This document shows, piece after piece, positions 1 through 10,249 of a stretch of DNA of 64,000 bases. The stretch's first letter is position 1. Each line of letters opens with the position of its first letter. The position numbers and the translations under genes were made by a program. Under the pieces are notes generated by a model that saw only the letters and a program-made list of their open reading frames with translations, made no database searches and had not been told where the DNA came from. Source of the stretch: an uncultured Sinobacteraceae bacterium (GTDB lineage Bacteria; Pseudomonadota; Gammaproteobacteria; Nevskiales; Nevskiaceae); the NCBI GenBank assembly GCA_903822975.1, contig CAIJRD010000012.1, forward strand, positions 372,001-436,000, read 5' to 3'.

Positions 1-768
1 CGTTTCCTGGCGAATCGTGCCGCCGCCTTCGATCACTTCGATCTGGCGACCGATCTCGTATTCGATTGCCTTTTCGACATAACGGAACGAGTTGACGTTC
101 TTGGTCTCGGTGCGAGTACCGAACTTCGCCGCGCCGCGCTTGCGCACGGAAACGTTGGCATCGCAACGGAACGAGCCTTCCTGCATGTTGCCGTCGCACA
201 CGCCCAGGTAAACCACCAGCTGGTGCAGCTTCTTCAGATACGCCACTGCTTCCTGCGCGGTGCGGATGTCCGGCTCAGAAACGATTTCGATCAGCGGCGT
301 GCCGGCGCGGTTCAGGTCGATGCCGGTCGCGTTGGAAAAGTTTTCGTGCATCGACTTGCCCGCATCCTCTTCCAGATGCGCGCGCGTAATCCCGATGGTC
401 TTGGTGCTGCCATCTTCCAGTTCGATCGTCAGCTTGCCTTCGTAGACAATCGGCAATTCGTACTGCGAGATCTGGTAGCCCTTCGGCAGATCGGGATAGA
501 AATAATGCTTGCGCGCGAACACGCAGCGCTCGGCGATCTTGGCGTCGACCGAGAGTCCGAACGTCACCGCCTTGCGCACGGCGTCTTCGTTCAACACCGG
601 CAGCACACCGGGCAGTGCGAGATCGACCGCGCAGGCCTGGGTATTCGGTTCGGCACCGTACTGGATCGCCGCACCGGAAAAGATTTTCGAATGCGTCATC
701 AGCTGGCAATGCACTTCCAGACCGATCACGGCTTCCCATTCGGAGTTATGCAGGATGTCGTGCGCCAT
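1..768 (-). CDS. gatB: Aspartyl/glutamyl-tRNA amidotransferase subunit B (3' part outside window)
   Basis: GatB is the tRNA-binding and kinase subunit of GatCAB, which converts Glu-tRNA(Gln) or Asp-tRNA(Asn) to the amidated form in the cytoplasm. The 256 codons visible start with [20 protein letters not shown] and include [30 protein letters not shown] and [19 protein letters not shown], all typical of the GatB N-terminal catalytic domain. About 220 residues of the usual ~478 lie beyond base 1. The start codon shares one base with the gatA stop (TAATG), so translation is coupled to gatA. No frameshift is seen in the visible part. Confidence 0.95.
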   Translation of the reverse strand, partial: MAHDILHNSEWEAVIGLEVHCQLMTHSKIFSGAAIQYGAEPNTQACAVDLALPGVLPVLNEDAVRKAVTFGLSVDAKIAERCVFARKHYFYPDLPKGYQISQYELPIVYEGKLTIELEDGSTKTIGITRAHLEEDAGKSMHENFSNATGIDLNRAGTPLIEIVSEPDIRTAQEAVAYLKKLHQLVVYLGVCDGNMQEGSFRCDANVSVRKRGAAKFGTRTETKNVNSFRYVEKAIEYEIGRQIEVIEGGGTIRQET

Positions 769-2237
769 TACTTGAATCCTTTTGGCGACTGCTTGTGGAA
801 GTCGGTCGCCAGCTGATACTGGTGCGCGGCGTTGAGCATGCGCGCCTCCGAGAAGAAGTTGCCCATCAGCTGCATGCCGACCGGCAGCCCGTCGACGAAT
901 CCACAAGGCAGGCTCATCGCCGGAATGCCGGCGAGGTTTGCGGCGATCGTGTAGATGTCGTTCATGTACATCGCAACCGGATCATCGGTCTTCGAACCGA
1001 TCTTGAACGCGGTGCCGGTCGCAGTCGGCCCCAGCACCAGGTCGACGGTTTCGAAGGCGCGCTTGAAATCCTCATAGATCAGGCGCCGCACTTTCTGTGC
1101 CTTCAGATAATAGGCATCGAAATAGCCGTGGCTGAGCACGTAGGTGCCGATCATGATGCGGCGCTGCACTTCGGCGCCGAAGCCTTCGCCGCGCGAGCGC
1201 TTGTAGAGTTCTTCCAGCGTCTTCGCGCCTTCGGCGCGATGGCCGTAGCGCACGCCGTCGAAGCGCGCGAGATTGCTCGAGGCTTCCGCCGGCGCGACGA
1301 CGTAGTACGTCGGCACCGACAACGGCGACGACGGCAGGCTGATGTCGTGCACGGTGGCGCCGAGTGCTTCGTACTGCTTGATTGCCGCCTCGATCAGCGT
1401 ACGCGCGCCGGGATCGAGTCCTTCGGCGAAATACTCTTTCGGCAGACCGATCTTGAGGCCCTTGATCGAGCCGTTCAACGCGGCGACGTAATCGTCGACC
1501 GGTCGATCGACGCTGGTCGAATCGCGCGGATCGAAGCCCGACATCGCCTGCAGCACGTAGGCCGCGTCTTCGGCAGAACGCGCGACCACGCCGGCCTGGT
1601 CGAGACTCGACGCGAACGCGATCATGCCGTAGCGCGACACGCGGCCGTAGGTCGGCTTGATGCCGGTGAGATTGGTCAGCGAGGCCGGCTGACGGATCGA
1701 ACCGCCTGTGTCGGTGGCGGTTGCGACCGGCGCAAGCCCGGCTGCGACCGCCGCAACCGAGCCGCCCGAGCTGCCGCCCGGCACGCGCTCCAGATCCCAG
1801 GGATTCTTGACGGGTCCGTAGAACGAGGTTTCGTTCGACGAGCCCATCGCAAACTCGTCCATGTTCGCCTTGCCCAGCATCACCATGCCGGCACCCTGCG
1901 GCGATGGCGCCTGCAGCTTGTCGACGATGGTGGCGTTGTACGGCGCGACGAAGCTATCCAGCATCTTCGAGCCGCAGCTGGTGCGCACGCCCTGCGTGCA
2001 GAAGATGTCCTTCTGCGCGAGCGGAATACCGGTCAGTGCGGCGGCAGTGCCGGCTGCGAGCGCGGCATCGGCGGCGTCGGCCTGCACCAGCGCCTGCTCG
2101 GCGGTGACGCTGATGAAGCTGTTCAGCGCGCCATCGTGCTGGGCAATGCGGTCGAGAAATGTCTGTGCGAGTTCGCGCGCGGAAAATTTGCGGGCGCGTA
2201 AGCCTGCGGCGAGTTCGGCAATGGAAAGCGTGTGCAT
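768..2237 (-). CDS. gatA: Glutamyl-tRNA(Gln)/aspartyl-tRNA(Asn) amidotransferase subunit A
   Basis: GatA is the amidase subunit that frees ammonia from glutamine for GatB. The 489-residue protein has the amidase-signature Ser-cisSer-Lys triad: Lys76 in LAQKDIF, Ser156/157 in PGGSSGGS and Ser180 in [11 protein letters not shown]. Length is normal for GatA (about 485). The gene lies downstream of gatC and a small exported protein and overlaps gatB by one base. The ATG at 2237 gives the expected N-terminus ([20 protein letters not shown]). The presence of GatCAB suggests that at least one of GlnRS or AsnRS is absent or supplemented in this organism; that is inference. Confidence 0.97.
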   Translation of the reverse strand: MHTLSIAELAAGLRARKFSARELAQTFLDRIAQHDGALNSFISVTAEQALVQADAADAALAAGTAAALTGIPLAQKDIFCTQGVRTSCGSKMLDSFVAPYNATIVDKLQAPSPQGAGMVMLGKANMDEFAMGSSNETSFYGPVKNPWDLERVPGGSSGGSVAAVAAGLAPVATATDTGGSIRQPASLTNLTGIKPTYGRVSRYGMIAFASSLDQAGVVARSAEDAAYVLQAMSGFDPRDSTSVDRPVDDYVAALNGSIKGLKIGLPKEYFAEGLDPGARTLIEAAIKQYEALGATVHDISLPSSPLSVPTYYVVAPAEASSNLARFDGVRYGHRAEGAKTLEELYKRSRGEGFGAEVQRRIMIGTYVLSHGYFDAYYLKAQKVRRLIYEDFKRAFETVDLVLGPTATGTAFKIGSKTDDPVAMYMNDIYTIAANLAGIPAMSLPCGFVDGLPVGMQLMGNFFSEARMLNAAHQYQLATDFHKQSPKGFK

Positions 2238-2306
2238 GGAGGCGGTCGGCAGTTTCAGTTTGCGGTCGGCCGACGACGATCTGCGTCGGCGCCGATTGGT
2301 TTTTCT

Positions 2307-2675
2307 TTAGTGCGCGGCAGGAGCTGACGGCGTGGGCGTCAGCGGCAGCGCAGGAAGTTGCGGCGGCACCACCTTGCTGTCGGTCAGCACCGTGGCGCTG
2401 CCGGCATCGAGTTTCAGATTCCAGTTGTCGCCTTTGTCGTCGGCGATGCGCACCTTGTAGTCATAGCGATCGTCGCGCTTGCTCAAGGACGTATCGTTGA
2501 TGTGACCACCGGGATGCTTCGCCAGCGCTGCGGCGTTGAGCTTTTCGAACGAGGCGACCTTGCCTTCCTTCTGCAACTCGGCAATCTCGTCCGGCCGTAC
2601 GGATTTTTTCTTGGCCTCGGCCAGCGTGCTGCCCAACAGCAGCACCGCGGCGATCATGGCGATCGTGGTCTTCAT
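2307..2675 (-). CDS. Exported PepSY-like protein located between gatC and gatA
   Basis: A 122-residue protein begins MKTTIAMIAAVLLLGSTLAEA, a clear signal peptide, so it is probably periplasmic. The mature part (PDEIAELQKEGKVASFEKLN, then YDYKVRIADDKGDNWNLKLD and AGSATVL) follows the helix plus beta-strand pattern of PepSY domains. It ends in a Pro/Ala-rich tail. The ATG at 2675 was chosen because it gives the signal peptide; a longer open frame upstream overlaps gatC and is implausible. It sits in the gatC-gatA interval on the same strand and is probably co-transcribed, although no link to tRNA amidation is evident. The specific function is unknown; PepSY domains are often peptidase inhibitors or regulatory modules. 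Confidence 0.75.
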   Translation of the reverse strand: MKTTIAMIAAVLLLGSTLAEAKKKSVRPDEIAELQKEGKVASFEKLNAAALAKHPGGHINDTSLSKRDDRYDYKVRIADDKGDNWNLKLDAGSATVLTDSKVVPPQLPALPLTPTPSAPAAH

Positions 2676-2725
2676 GCGTACTGTGCCCTTGTGTGCGATC
2701 GGAAGCCGTGGTGCGTGCCGGGACA

Positions 2726-3013
2726 TCATTCGATCACCCGCGGCACCAGGTACACGCCGTCGGCAACCTGCGGCGCGATCGCCTGCATCGCCTCGCGCTG
2801 GTTGGTTTCGCTGACGACGTCGGGCCGCAGCCGCTGCACCATGTCGAGCGGATGCGCCATCGGCAGCACGCCTTCCGTGTCGGCGCGCGAGAGTTCGTCC
2901 ACCATCGCCAGGATGTTGGAAATCTGCACCGCGTAATGTTCGGTCTGCTCGGGGGCCAACTGCAGCCGCGCGAGCTGCGCGACTTGACGGATCTGTTCGG
3001 GACTCAGGCTCAT
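2726..3013 (-). CDS. gatC: Aspartyl/glutamyl-tRNA amidotransferase subunit C
   Basis: GatC is the small subunit that clamps GatA and GatB together. The 95-residue protein starts MSLSPEQIRQVAQLARLQL and contains ILAMVDELSRADTEGVLPMA and LRPDVV, the classic GatC pattern, with the family's normal length. It is the first gene of the minus-strand gat unit and is divergent from mreB. The ATG at 3013 aligns with the usual GatC start; the longer upstream reading frame has no support. It is followed after 50 bases by a signal-peptide protein instead of directly by gatA. Confidence 0.95.
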   Translation of the reverse strand: MSLSPEQIRQVAQLARLQLAPEQTEHYAVQISNILAMVDELSRADTEGVLPMAHPLDMVQRLRPDVVSETNQREAMQAIAPQVADGVYLVPRVIE

Positions 3014-4340
<1,327 letters not shown>

Positions 4341-4587
4341 GTGCGGCTGGCGCCGGATACGAGCGCCATCTGCGGTCGGCACCGTCACCGCTTGCGCCGA
4401 AGGTCGCAGCGGATGGCGAGGCGCAGTGAGTGCGTTGTCGCCGATCGATCATCCGTCGCCGTCGCGCGGGGGCGTCGATCGCCATGAACCTAGGTCGCAC
4501 ACCCCGGCGCTTGGCGCTGCCGGGATCAAGGTTCCGCCCGGTCCACGATCGAAGCCTGCACTGCGCCGACTCGCGAACAGCGCACGG

Positions 4588-5682
4588 ATGCCGATGGACC
4601 TGATCGTCCCCACACCGCAAGGCCTGTACTGCCCGCCCGGCGACTTCCATATCGATCCGAGCACGCCGGTCGCGCGTGCGGTGATCACGCACGGTCACGC
4701 CGATCACGCGCGGCCTGGCTCGCGCGAGTACTGGGGGAGCGCGGCCGGCTTCGGGCTGCTACGTGAGCGCCTCGGGCTCGGCGCGAAGATCAACCGGCTG
4801 CGTTACGGCGAGACGTTCACGCTCGGCGAGGCGCGCGTCTCGCTGCATCCGGCCGGCCATGTACTCGGCTCCGCGCAGGTGCGGATCGAAGCGCAAGGCC
4901 AGGTCTGGGTGGTCTCCGGCGACTACAAGCGCGAAGCCGACCCGAGTTGTGCGCCGTTCGAGCCAATCGCCTGCGATGTCTTCATTACCGAGGCGACCTT
5001 TGCATTGCCGGCGTACTGCTGGCCGGACCCGACCGAGGTCGCGCGCGAGATTCACGACTGGTGGCAGCAGTGCAAGCGCGACGGTCAGTGCGCGCTGCTG
5101 TGCTGCTACTCGCTCGGCAAGTTGCAGCGCATCCTCGCCGAGCTGTTGCGACTGACCGACGAGAAGGTCTATCTGCACGGCGCGATGGCGCGGCTGGTGA
5201 AGATCTACCGCGAAGCCGGCATCGCCATGTTGCCGACCGACATCGTCACCAACCAACCCAAGCATTTCGATTGGCGCGGCCGCCTGGTGCTGGCGCCGCC
5301 CGGGGCCAGCGGCACGCACTGGACCAAACGATTCCGGCCACTGTCGAAGGGCTTCGCGTCGGGCTGGATGCAGGTCCGCGGCAGCGGCCGGCGCCAGCAA
5401 TACGACCGCGGTTTCGTGTTGTCCGACCACGCCGATTGGCCATCTCTGATCCGGACGATCGAACAGACCGGCGCCAAGCGCGTGCTGGCGATGCACGGCC
5501 ATACCGACACGCTGGTCGCCTATCTGCGCGAACGCGGCATCGATGCAGCGCCGCTGAATCTTCATCACGGCGCGAGTCCGAATGCACTGGATGCGGCCGA
5601 GGAAGCGGCCGCTGGCGTTGCCAGCACGTTCGCCATCAATCCGCTGACGACGCCCCCTGCGCAAGATTTCTCCGAACGATAG
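4588..5682 (+). CDS. Ligase-associated DNA damage response exonuclease (metallo-beta-lactamase fold)
   Basis: A 364-residue protein of the MBL/beta-CASP-like family known as ligase-associated exonuclease. Visible hallmarks are GLYCPPGDFHIDPSTPV, the metal motif THGHADHARPG (residues 34-44), HPAGHVLGSAQVR, VVSGDYKREADPSCAPFEP, FITEATFALP and FVLSDHADWPSL. Family members usually sit beside an ATP-dependent DNA ligase and an Lhr-type helicase and are implicated in DNA repair. Neither partner is visible here; the gene lies between mreB and mreC. The ATG at 4588 was chosen because homology-like sequence begins immediately after it (MPMDLIVPTPQGLYC); a longer frame from 4426 looks non-coding. The C-terminal ~30 residues are variable. 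Confidence 0.88.
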   Translation: MPMDLIVPTPQGLYCPPGDFHIDPSTPVARAVITHGHADHARPGSREYWGSAAGFGLLRERLGLGAKINRLRYGETFTLGEARVSLHPAGHVLGSAQVRIEAQGQVWVVSGDYKREADPSCAPFEPIACDVFITEATFALPAYCWPDPTEVAREIHDWWQQCKRDGQCALLCCYSLGKLQRILAELLRLTDEKVYLHGAMARLVKIYREAGIAMLPTDIVTNQPKHFDWRGRLVLAPPGASGTHWTKRFRPLSKGFASGWMQVRGSGRRQQYDRGFVLSDHADWPSLIRTIEQTGAKRVLAMHGHTDTLVAYLRERGIDAAPLNLHHGASPNALDAAEEAAAGVASTFAINPLTTPPAQDFSER

Positions 5683-6164
5683 CCACGCCGAGTCGTTCAA
5701 CGGCGTTCAGCGGCGATCAACGGCGTTCAACGGCCGTCCGCGATGGCGAGATGGCGCGCACAGCAGGCGGCTGGTCGGCGCGTCGGCATCAAGGCGCTCG
5801 CAAGCCCTCTCAAGCGCCCTCAAGTTCATTGATCGCACGCTGCGCAATCCATCCAACGCGCGCGGTGTCTGAATGAACGGCGCGAATCTCCGACAATCAC
5901 CACGGCTGAAGTCTTTGTGGGCATCTGCACGGCTTACGGACGACGTGCACGGAATTCGCGATGCGCTGATCCGGTCTGGTTCCTGCACCGAAGCAAGCGG
6001 TCCGAAAGCAACTGGAAGGCCCTTCGAATAACTGTTCGCGGTGGGCCACTGCGGCTGGGCCAAAAGAATCTCGCTCAAATCCGCTGGCCAGGGATTGCCG
6101 CGCTGCGCGCCGCACCCTATTCTCGCCGTTTAATAGAGCCGTTTCGGCCCCACACTGCGCACGC
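5683..6164. other. Non-coding stretch between the exonuclease gene and mreC
   Basis: No convincing gene is seen in these 482 bases; the open frames here have atypical composition and no recognisable motifs. It begins with a short tandem repeat (5691-5730). An AT-rich TTTAATAGAG around 6129-6138 just before mreC could be part of a promoter for the mreCD-mrdA-rodA operon, but this is tentative. Confidence 0.5.
5691..5730. repeat. Short 10-base tandem repeat
   Basis: Four imperfect copies of a decamer close to CGGCGTTCAA follow one another just after the exonuclease stop codon. Unit 2 ends in G instead of A, unit 3 has an A for T change, and the first unit starts AGT. It may be a local slippage product. 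Confidence 0.7.
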
Positions 6165-7409
6165 TTGAATACCACGCTCCACGACTCCGCCTCCAAGCCG
6201 CTTTTTTCGCGCGGACCGGGCCTTGCGCTGAATTTCTTTTTCCTCGCCTGCGTGTCGATCGCCCTGATGGTGATGGACGGTGCGGGGACTCGCATCGCGG
6301 CTGCGCGCGCCTGGGCGGCCTGGGCCTTGCAACCCTTGGCGCAGATTGCCGCCGCGCCCCAGTCGCTGGCGCTGCTCGGCGACAGCCTGCAAACGCGCGA
6401 TCAACTCGAAGCGGAAAACCGCCAGCTCAAACAGCGCCAGACCGAGCTTGACGGCCGCCTGCTGAAGCTCGAATCGCTTGAGGCAGAGAACGAACGCATC
6501 CGCGCGCTGCTGTCGTCGGCGGCCTCGCTGCCGGACCGCGTGCTGATCTCGGAAGTGATGCAGACCAGTCAGGACCCGTATCGTCACCAGATCGTGCTGA
6601 ATCGTGGCGAGCAGGACGGCGTCTACAAGGGCCAGGCACTGGTGGATGCGAACGGTGTGATGGGCCAGGTGATTCAGGTCAACCCGACCACCTGCGTCGC
6701 GTTGCTGATCACCGATCCGGACCACGGCATCCCGGTCGAGGTGAACCGCACCGGCTTGCAGACCATCGCGCTCGGTCGTGGCGATGGCCAGGGCTTGTCG
6801 CTGCCGTATCTGCCCGGCAATGCCGACGTCAAGGTCGGCGATCTGCTGGTATCGAGCGGCCTCGGCGGCCGCTTTCCGGCGGGCTATCCGGTCGGTCACA
6901 TCTTCGAGCTGCGCCATCCGGCCGGCGAGAATTTCATGGAAGCGCTGGCGTATCCGACGGCCAAGCTCAATCAGGGCCGTCAGGCCTTGCTGGTGTGGAG
7001 CGAACACAACACGCCCGCGGTCGATCTGAGCGTGCCGACCGCACGTCCCGAGATGAAGCAGAAGGCGCAGCATGCGCAGGAACAGGCGGCGGAACATCTG
7101 GCGGCCCATCCGGCGGTTGCTGCCACCGAGGCGCCCGCGGGTTCCAAGCCGGCGGCCGATAAGCCGGCGCCAGCCAAGCCAGCCGCCGACAAACCAACGT
7201 CTGCCAAGCCGGCCGCGGACAAGGCAGCGCATGGCGCTGCTGCCGCGCCAACACCGGCACCGGCACCGGCACCGGTGAAACCGGCGAACAAGTCGGCACC
7301 GGCGAGCAAGTCGGCACCGGCCAGCGCCGCGAAACCGCAATCCAAGCCGCCGGCTGCGGAAGCTGCGGCGCCGAAAGAATCGCCGCCACCCGATACGCCA
7401 CCACAATGA
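6165..7409 (+). CDS. mreC: Rod shape-determining protein MreC
   Basis: MreC is the bitopic periplasmic scaffold of the elongasome, linking MreB/MreD to PBP2 and RodA. The protein has a cytoplasmic tip (SKPLFSRGPGLALNFFF), one membrane segment (about residues 15-36), a coiled coil (about 65-110) and the beta-rich periplasmic core ending near residue 280 (FMEALAYPTAKLNQGRQALL). The remaining ~115 residues are a low-complexity Lys/Pro/Ala tail with repeats of the type AADKPAPAKP, making it 414 residues against about 300-370 for typical MreC. The start used is TTG at 6165. It overlaps mreD by four bases. Confidence 0.93.
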   Translation: MNTTLHDSASKPLFSRGPGLALNFFFLACVSIALMVMDGAGTRIAAARAWAAWALQPLAQIAAAPQSLALLGDSLQTRDQLEAENRQLKQRQTELDGRLLKLESLEAENERIRALLSSAASLPDRVLISEVMQTSQDPYRHQIVLNRGEQDGVYKGQALVDANGVMGQVIQVNPTTCVALLITDPDHGIPVEVNRTGLQTIALGRGDGQGLSLPYLPGNADVKVGDLLVSSGLGGRFPAGYPVGHIFELRHPAGENFMEALAYPTAKLNQGRQALLVWSEHNTPAVDLSVPTARPEMKQKAQHAQEQAAEHLAAHPAVAATEAPAGSKPAADKPAPAKPAADKPTSAKPAADKAAHGAAAAPTPAPAPAPVKPANKSAPASKSAPASAAKPQSKPPAAEAAAPKESPPPDTPPQ

Positions 7410-7897
7410 GTCGCGGCAGCCTGTTCCCGGTGTTCACGCTGACGCTGCTGCTGGCGCTGATCCTGCAAATGGTCGCGCTGCCGGACGTGATCGCCCCGTT
7501 CCGCCCCGAATGGGTGGCGCTGACGCTGGTCTACTGGGCCTATGCAACGGCCGATAAACCGGTGCTGCTCGCCGCCTGGCTCAGCGGACTGGCGCTCGAT
7601 GTGCTGTTCAACAGCCTGCTGGGCCAGCACGCCTTGGCGCTGCTGACGGTAACCTTCCTGGTGCGGCGCCTGCGCGGCAGTTTGATCATCTTCCCGCTGC
7701 CACAGGTCGCGCTGGCACTGTCGGCAGCCTGGGTGCTGTACGCGTTCCTGATGTTCTGGATCGATGGCCTCACGCACCACAGCGCGGTACCGAGCCTGCG
7801 CTGGCTGCCGGTAATCAGCACCACCTTGATCTGGCCGCTGGCGGCGCTGGTGATGGATCGCTTCCGCGCACAGCCGAAGCTGCGGCGGTTGACGTGA
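7406..7897 (+). CDS. mreD: Rod shape-determining protein MreD
   Basis: A small inner-membrane protein of 163 residues with about five hydrophobic segments, starting MSRGSLFPVFTLTLLLALIL and containing FRPEWVALTLVYW and GLALDVLFNSLLGQHALAL, the typical MreD signature. MreD acts with MreC in the elongasome. Four-base overlaps join it to mreC (ATGA) and to mrdA (GTGA), pointing to one transcript and coupled translation. Confidence 0.95.
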   Translation: MSRGSLFPVFTLTLLLALILQMVALPDVIAPFRPEWVALTLVYWAYATADKPVLLAAWLSGLALDVLFNSLLGQHALALLTVTFLVRRLRGSLIIFPLPQVALALSAAWVLYAFLMFWIDGLTHHSAVPSLRWLPVISTTLIWPLAALVMDRFRAQPKLRRLT

Positions 7898-9978
7898 CGA
7901 AGCGGCGTCCGCCCGGACGCGGCGATGCGGCAGCGGTGGCACGCACGGGTCGTGGCCCGATCGCGATGCTGAACACGCCGTTCGAGTCGATGAAAAATCT
8001 GCACGAGGAGAAGGAGGCCTTCACCACGCGCGTGGTGATCGCCGGACTCGGCTGCCTGGTGTTGATCGGCTGCCTGGTCGCGCGCATGACCGATCTGCAG
8101 TTGATCCAGCACGCCTACTACAGCACCCGCGCCGACGACAATCGCATGCGCCTGGTGCCGGTGGCCCCGGTGCGCGGTTTGCTGTACGACCGCAACGGCG
8201 CCCTGCTGGCGCAGAATGCGCCCGCCTTCGTCCTCGAGATCACACCCGAGCAATTGCCCGGCAAGCTCGACGACACGCTCGCACGGCTCGGTCAGCTGGT
8301 GCGGTTGACCGATGTCGATATCGCTCGTTTCCGCGAGCGCATGCGCAAGACACCCCGCTACCGCGCGGTGGCGCTGCGCACGAATCTCTCGGCCGAGGAA
8401 GTGGCGCGTTACGAGATCAATCGCTACGACTTTCAGGGCGTGGAGGTCACCGCGGGCCTGCTGCGCGAGTACCCGCTGGGTGCGGGTGCTTCGCATGTGA
8501 TCGGTTACGTCGGCGGCATCACCGATAGCGATCTGCAGACCATCGACGAGGCCTCCTACCAAGGCCTCACGCAGATCGGCAAGTCCGGCGTCGAGAGCAG
8601 CCACGAGGAAGAACTGCGCGGACATCCCGGCAACAAGATCATCGAGGCCAACGCCGGTGGCCGGCCGTTGCGTGAACTCGATTATCAGCAGGGCAATCCG
8701 GGCCGGAATCTGTATCTGACGATCGATTCCAAATTGCAGGCGACCGCCGAAGCAGCACTCGGCGAACTCGACGGCGCGGCGGTTGCGATCGATCCGAAAA
8801 CCGGCGAAATCCTGGCGATGGTCAGCAAGCCCGGCTTCGATCCGGGTCCGTTCGTTGAAGGCATCGACGGCGCCAGCTACCGCGCGCTGCTGGAGAACCC
8901 GGATCGGCCGCTGTACAACCGCGCGCTGCTTGGCACCTATCCGCCGGGTTCGACGATCAAGCCGTTCATGGCCGCTGCGGGGCTGATTGCGGGCACTTTG
9001 AACCCGGCGACCAAGGTGTTCGATCCGGGCTATTTCCAGCTGCCCGGCGTCGACCGCAAGTACCGCTGCTACTGGCGTCAGGGTCATGGGTGGGTCGATC
9101 TCAACTTGGCGATGACCAAATCCTGCGACGTCTATTTCTATCAGGCGGCGCTGAACATGGGCATCGATCACATCGACGAAGTGCTCGGCGCATTCGGCTT
9201 CGGACATATCAGCGAAGTTGACATCCCGCACGAAAAAACCGGGCTGCTGCCTTCGCGCGACTGGAAGCGGCGCGTCTATCGCCAGGCCTGGTTTCCGGGC
9301 GAAACGATCAACACCGGCATCGGCCAGGGCTATCTCACCGTGACGCCGCTGCAATTGGCGCAAGCCACGGCTCGCATGGCGATGCGCGGCGGCGGATTCA
9401 AGCCGCACATGGTCCACGCCGAGGAAGACCCGGCCACACACAACATCAGTGCCGTTACGCCAGAAGCGTTGCCGCCGATTCCGGCGAAGGATCGCGGCGT
9501 GTTCGATCGCGTGATCGAGGCGATGGAACTGGTGATGCAGCCCGGCGGCACCGCCTACGCCGTATTCAAGGACGCGCCCTATCGCGCAGCCGGCAAGACC
9601 GGTACCGCACAGGTCGCCGGATTGCGCCAGGACGAAACCTACGCACCGAAACTCGATGCCACACCGAAGGCGCTGCGCGATCACGCCTTGTTCATGGCGT
9701 TCGCGCCGGTCGACGATCCGCGCATCGCCGTTGCCGTCATCGCCGAGCACGCCGGCCACGGCGGCACGTCGGCAGCGCCGGTGGCGCGCGCGATGATCGA
9801 CGAATATCTGCTGGGCAAGGTGCTGTTCAACGCGCCGCCGACGCCAACGGTGCCCGCGATCGTCGAGACCGTTCCGGATGACGACGGCGACGATGAGAAT
9901 CCGGATGCCGGCACGGCACCCACACCACCAGACCAACCGCGACCCGGCGACGACGCGTCCGCCGTGCCACAGCAGTAA
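7894..9978 (+). CDS. mrdA: Penicillin-binding protein 2, elongasome transpeptidase
   Basis: PBP2 cross-links lateral-wall peptidoglycan with its partner glycosyltransferase RodA. A single N-terminal membrane anchor (about residues 46-66) is followed by the dimerisation region (PVRGLLYDRNG) and the transpeptidase domain: nucleophile Ser353 in PPGSTIKPF, then KSCDVYFYQAAL, and KTG in AAGKTGTAQVAG. A Pro/Asp-rich tail follows (about 650-694). The start given is GTG overlapping the mreD stop; an in-frame ATG at 7966 would give a 670-residue protein closer to normal length and is a real alternative. Confidence 0.95.
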   Translation: MTKRRPPGRGDAAAVARTGRGPIAMLNTPFESMKNLHEEKEAFTTRVVIAGLGCLVLIGCLVARMTDLQLIQHAYYSTRADDNRMRLVPVAPVRGLLYDRNGALLAQNAPAFVLEITPEQLPGKLDDTLARLGQLVRLTDVDIARFRERMRKTPRYRAVALRTNLSAEEVARYEINRYDFQGVEVTAGLLREYPLGAGASHVIGYVGGITDSDLQTIDEASYQGLTQIGKSGVESSHEEELRGHPGNKIIEANAGGRPLRELDYQQGNPGRNLYLTIDSKLQATAEAALGELDGAAVAIDPKTGEILAMVSKPGFDPGPFVEGIDGASYRALLENPDRPLYNRALLGTYPPGSTIKPFMAAAGLIAGTLNPATKVFDPGYFQLPGVDRKYRCYWRQGHGWVDLNLAMTKSCDVYFYQAALNMGIDHIDEVLGAFGFGHISEVDIPHEKTGLLPSRDWKRRVYRQAWFPGETINTGIGQGYLTVTPLQLAQATARMAMRGGGFKPHMVHAEEDPATHNISAVTPEALPPIPAKDRGVFDRVIEAMELVMQPGGTAYAVFKDAPYRAAGKTGTAQVAGLRQDETYAPKLDATPKALRDHALFMAFAPVDDPRIAVAVIAEHAGHGGTSAAPVARAMIDEYLLGKVLFNAPPTPTVPAIVETVPDDDGDDENPDAGTAPTPPDQPRPGDDASAVPQQ

Positions 9979-10249
9979 CCATGCCCGCGCGCATCGAAAC
10001 GAGGTCCTGCCGCAGCGCCGCGATACGGACTGCCGGCTGCGCATTAGGAGACCCCGCGCCTTGGGCCACGCACGCCGGCACGGCGTTCACGGCAGCGGTC
10101 GCCAACCGACATGCCGCGCAGCGCGTGTCCGGGCGTTCGACCGCGGCTGCGCGGCCATTTGCAGCAGCGCGCGCCGTTGGGGCCACAGGCAAACAAGTGA
10201 TCATTCGATACGAGTCGAAGCCTGAGAGCGGATCGGCGACAATCCACCG

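Noticed and set aside
5707..6078. 123-codon minus-strand open frame in the exonuclease-mreC gap
   Set aside because: No recognisable motif, no plausible ribosome-binding site and atypical composition.
7540..10044. 834-codon minus-strand open frame
   Set aside because: It is antisense to mreD and mrdA, rich in Arg/His/Gln with no domain, a typical GC-rich shadow frame.
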